A stretch of 64,000 bases of DNA from positions 1,054,001-1,118,000 of the forward strand of contig NZ_JBJXRG010000001.1 of the NCBI RefSeq assembly GCF_046254955.1, given 5' to 3'. Positions 59,301 through 64,000 of this stretch are shown piece after piece. Position numbers and translations under genes: made by a program. The notes under the pieces were generated by a model. That model ran no database searches, was not told where the DNA came from, and was given only the letters and a program-made list of their open reading frames with translations. The first letter of the stretch is position 1, and every line of letters starts with the position of its first letter. Source of the DNA: Qipengyuania_C sp046254955. GTDB lineage: Bacteria > Pseudomonadota > Alphaproteobacteria > Sphingomonadales > Sphingomonadaceae.

Positions 59301-60500
59301 ACGGCTTCGGCTACACCCAAGGGTGTGAAGAAGGGCGCCAAGATCGACGAAGCGCTGCTCGAGGAAGTCGAAAAGCACGAGTGGTTCAAATTCGCGGTCG
59401 CCGATGACAAGCGTCAGGCCCAGATCGAAGCGGTCAAGAGCCAGTATGACGAAGCGGTCAATGGAATCGATGAGAAGTTTGAAGACCGTAAGGAAAAGCT
59501 CGAGCGCGGTGACGAACTCGCACCGGGCGTGCTCAAGATGGTCAAGGTCTTCGTCGCAGTGAAGCGCAAGCTGCAGCCGGGCGACAAGATGGCCGGCCGC
59601 CACGGGAACAAGGGTGTGATTTCGCGGATCCTGCCGATGGAAGACATGCCGTTCCTCGAAGACGGGACGCCGGTCGACATCGTGCTCAACCCGCTCGGCG
59701 TGCCGTCGCGCATGAACGTCGGGCAGATCTTCGAAACGCACCTCGGCTTTGCCGCACGCGGCCTCGGACAGCAGGTTACCCAGCAGCTGGAAGACTGGCG
59801 GGCAGCCAATCCGAATGCGGCGGAAGATTATGCGAAGGCGAAGAAGCCGAAAGAGCTCGTCGATGTTCTCAAGGACATCTACGGCGATCAGTATCACAAC
59901 GATATCGATGGCCGCACCACCGAGGAAATCGTCGAGCTGGCGCGCAATTTGCGCACGGGTGTCCCGATGGGCACACCGGTGTTCGACGGTGCCCGCGAAG
60001 GCGATGTCACCAGCGAACTGCTGAAAGCCGGGATCGATAGCTCGGGCCAGTCGGTGCTCTATGACGGGCGCACGGGTGAAGCCTTTGACCGTAAGGTCAC
60101 CGTGGGCATCATCTATATGCTCAAGCTGCATCACCTGGTCGACGACAAGATCCACGCGCGTTCGATCGGTCCCTACTCGCTTGTTACCCAGCAGCCGCTG
60201 GGCGGTAAGGCGCAGTTCGGCGGTCAGCGCTTCGGTGAGATGGAGGTCTGGGCACTCCAGGCCTACGGCGCGGCCTACACGCTGCAGGAAATCCTCACCG
60301 TGAAGTCGGATGACGTGATCGGGCGGACCAAGGTCTACGAAGCGATCGTCAAGGGTGACGATACCTTCGAAGCCGGCATTCCGGAGAGCTTTAACGTGCT
60401 CGTCAAGGAAATGCGCAGCCTCGGCCTCAATGTCGAACTCACTTCGCTCAATGACGGCGAAGAGGATGAGGACGACTGGGGCCAGATTGCGGCGGAGTAG
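56307..60500 (+). CDS. rpoB: RNA polymerase beta subunit
   Basis: This 1397-aa beta subunit shows all usual landmarks. The N-terminus includes [20 protein letters not shown]. The rifampicin-pocket region is [20 protein letters not shown] with [20 protein letters not shown]. The catalytic-side loops are [20 protein letters not shown] and [11 protein letters not shown], and the C-terminus contains [19 protein letters not shown]. The rifampicin region is wild-type-like: Ser, Gln, Asp, His and Arg are at the expected places. A 290-bp gap precedes it. It is followed not directly by rpoC but by a small membrane ORF. Confidence 0.98.
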   Translation: [1397 protein letters not shown]

Positions 60501-60503
60501 AGA

Positions 60504-60698
60504 GTGGGATTCATGGACAGCATTGCCAACAATCCGGCTGCGTCAAATGCGTTTTTCGGCATATTTTCGCTATTCATCGGGTTACTTGGAGTGACTGCGG
60601 ACGGATCGACTTTTCAAACTGTAGTCGGCGCTCTGCTTCTTGTTTTTGCTGTTGTATTCTTCGTCAAGGCTGTGCGCGCCAAGCGCTCTGCGGATTGA
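60504..60698 (+). CDS. 64-aa small membrane protein between rpoB and rpoC
   Basis: This frame of 64 codons from GTG at 60504 (or 61 from ATG at 60513) encodes MDSIANNPAASNAFFGIFSL and a hydrophobic stretch LFIGLLGVTA. A second stretch, TVVGALLLVFAVVFFVKAV, and a basic end (RAKRSAD) follow. GGAG of the rpoB stop region precedes GTG by six to seven bases. It lies 3 nt after rpoB and 27 nt before rpoC, so it would be expressed with RNA polymerase. I do not recognise it; a coding function is likely but unproven. Confidence 0.6.
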   Translation: MGFMDSIANNPAASNAFFGIFSLFIGLLGVTADGSTFQTVVGALLLVFAVVFFVKAVRAKRSAD

Positions 60699-60725
60699 AA
60701 TTTGCTCCCTAGAGGGAACTGAAAA

Positions 60726-64000
<3,275 letters not shown>

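Overview
The window is high-GC, gene-dense chromosomal DNA from an alphaproteobacterium, most likely order Sphingomonadales and probably family Erythrobacteraceae. The supporting genes are a CtrA-type cell-cycle regulator, RpoN, a DUF4167 protein after hisS-prfA-prmC, a DUF5076 protein, a bacterial CDC48/VCP-like AAA ATPase, a DUF305/beta-propeller fusion, and an acyl-CoA dehydrogenase paired with an aminoglycoside-phosphotransferase-like protein. I assign the family from gene content and order only. I see no rRNA, tRNA, CRISPR array, insertion sequence or phage.

Layout. 1-4.6 kb: the end of an SPFH-like gene and a small ribbon-helix-helix protein, then a tightly coupled minus-strand series (small membrane protein, trmB, DUF3592, xthA, ribA, GNAT). 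4.7-8.1 kb: ctrA, rpoN and lptB. Upstream of ctrA lie a consensus DnaA box, a GANTC site and a near-consensus CtrA box. 8.3-14.1 kb: a membrane protein, pmbA, a BON-MscS channel, ppa and an M61 peptidase, with a 31-bp perfect inverted repeat between the last two. 14.2-21.1 kb: hisS-prfA-prmC-DUF4167-lnt-metK on the plus strand. 21.1-26.8 kb: a minus-strand acyl-CoA/ketoacid cluster in which scoA and scoB are separated by a DUF5076 gene and a HAD-type lipoprotein gene. 27-35.6 kb: an exported methyltransferase-like protein, a candidate small RNA, the CDC48-like ATPase, a second MscS channel, a CHASE3/HWE histidine kinase and polA. 35.9-46.2 kb: an acidic lipoprotein, a class A beta-lactamase-like protein, the phosphotransferase/acyl-CoA dehydrogenase pair, an APC permease, a tautomerase, CIRCE-controlled groESL, a MATE transporter and a PagL-like protein. 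46.2-64 kb: the DUF305/propeller protein, rplJL on the minus strand, a cluster of envelope proteins with phosphate-related folds, a DUF2975/XRE module, small membrane and ankyrin proteins, then rpoB, a small membrane ORF and rpoC, which runs off the window.

Most of the content is housekeeping. The most unusual signals are: (1) several gene starts that appear to be non-canonical, namely three CTG codons fused to the upstream stop as CTGA and one ATC, each behind a good Shine-Dalgarno sequence; (2) separation and inversion of rplJL relative to rpoBC; (3) between them, DUF4956, a phytase-like propeller, a CotH-like kinase-fold protein and a PPP-type phosphatase, which may form an envelope phosphate-handling system; (4) a small membrane ORF between rpoB and rpoC; (5) a probable sRNA ahead of the CDC48 gene. 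All functions are inferred from sequence reading, without database searches.
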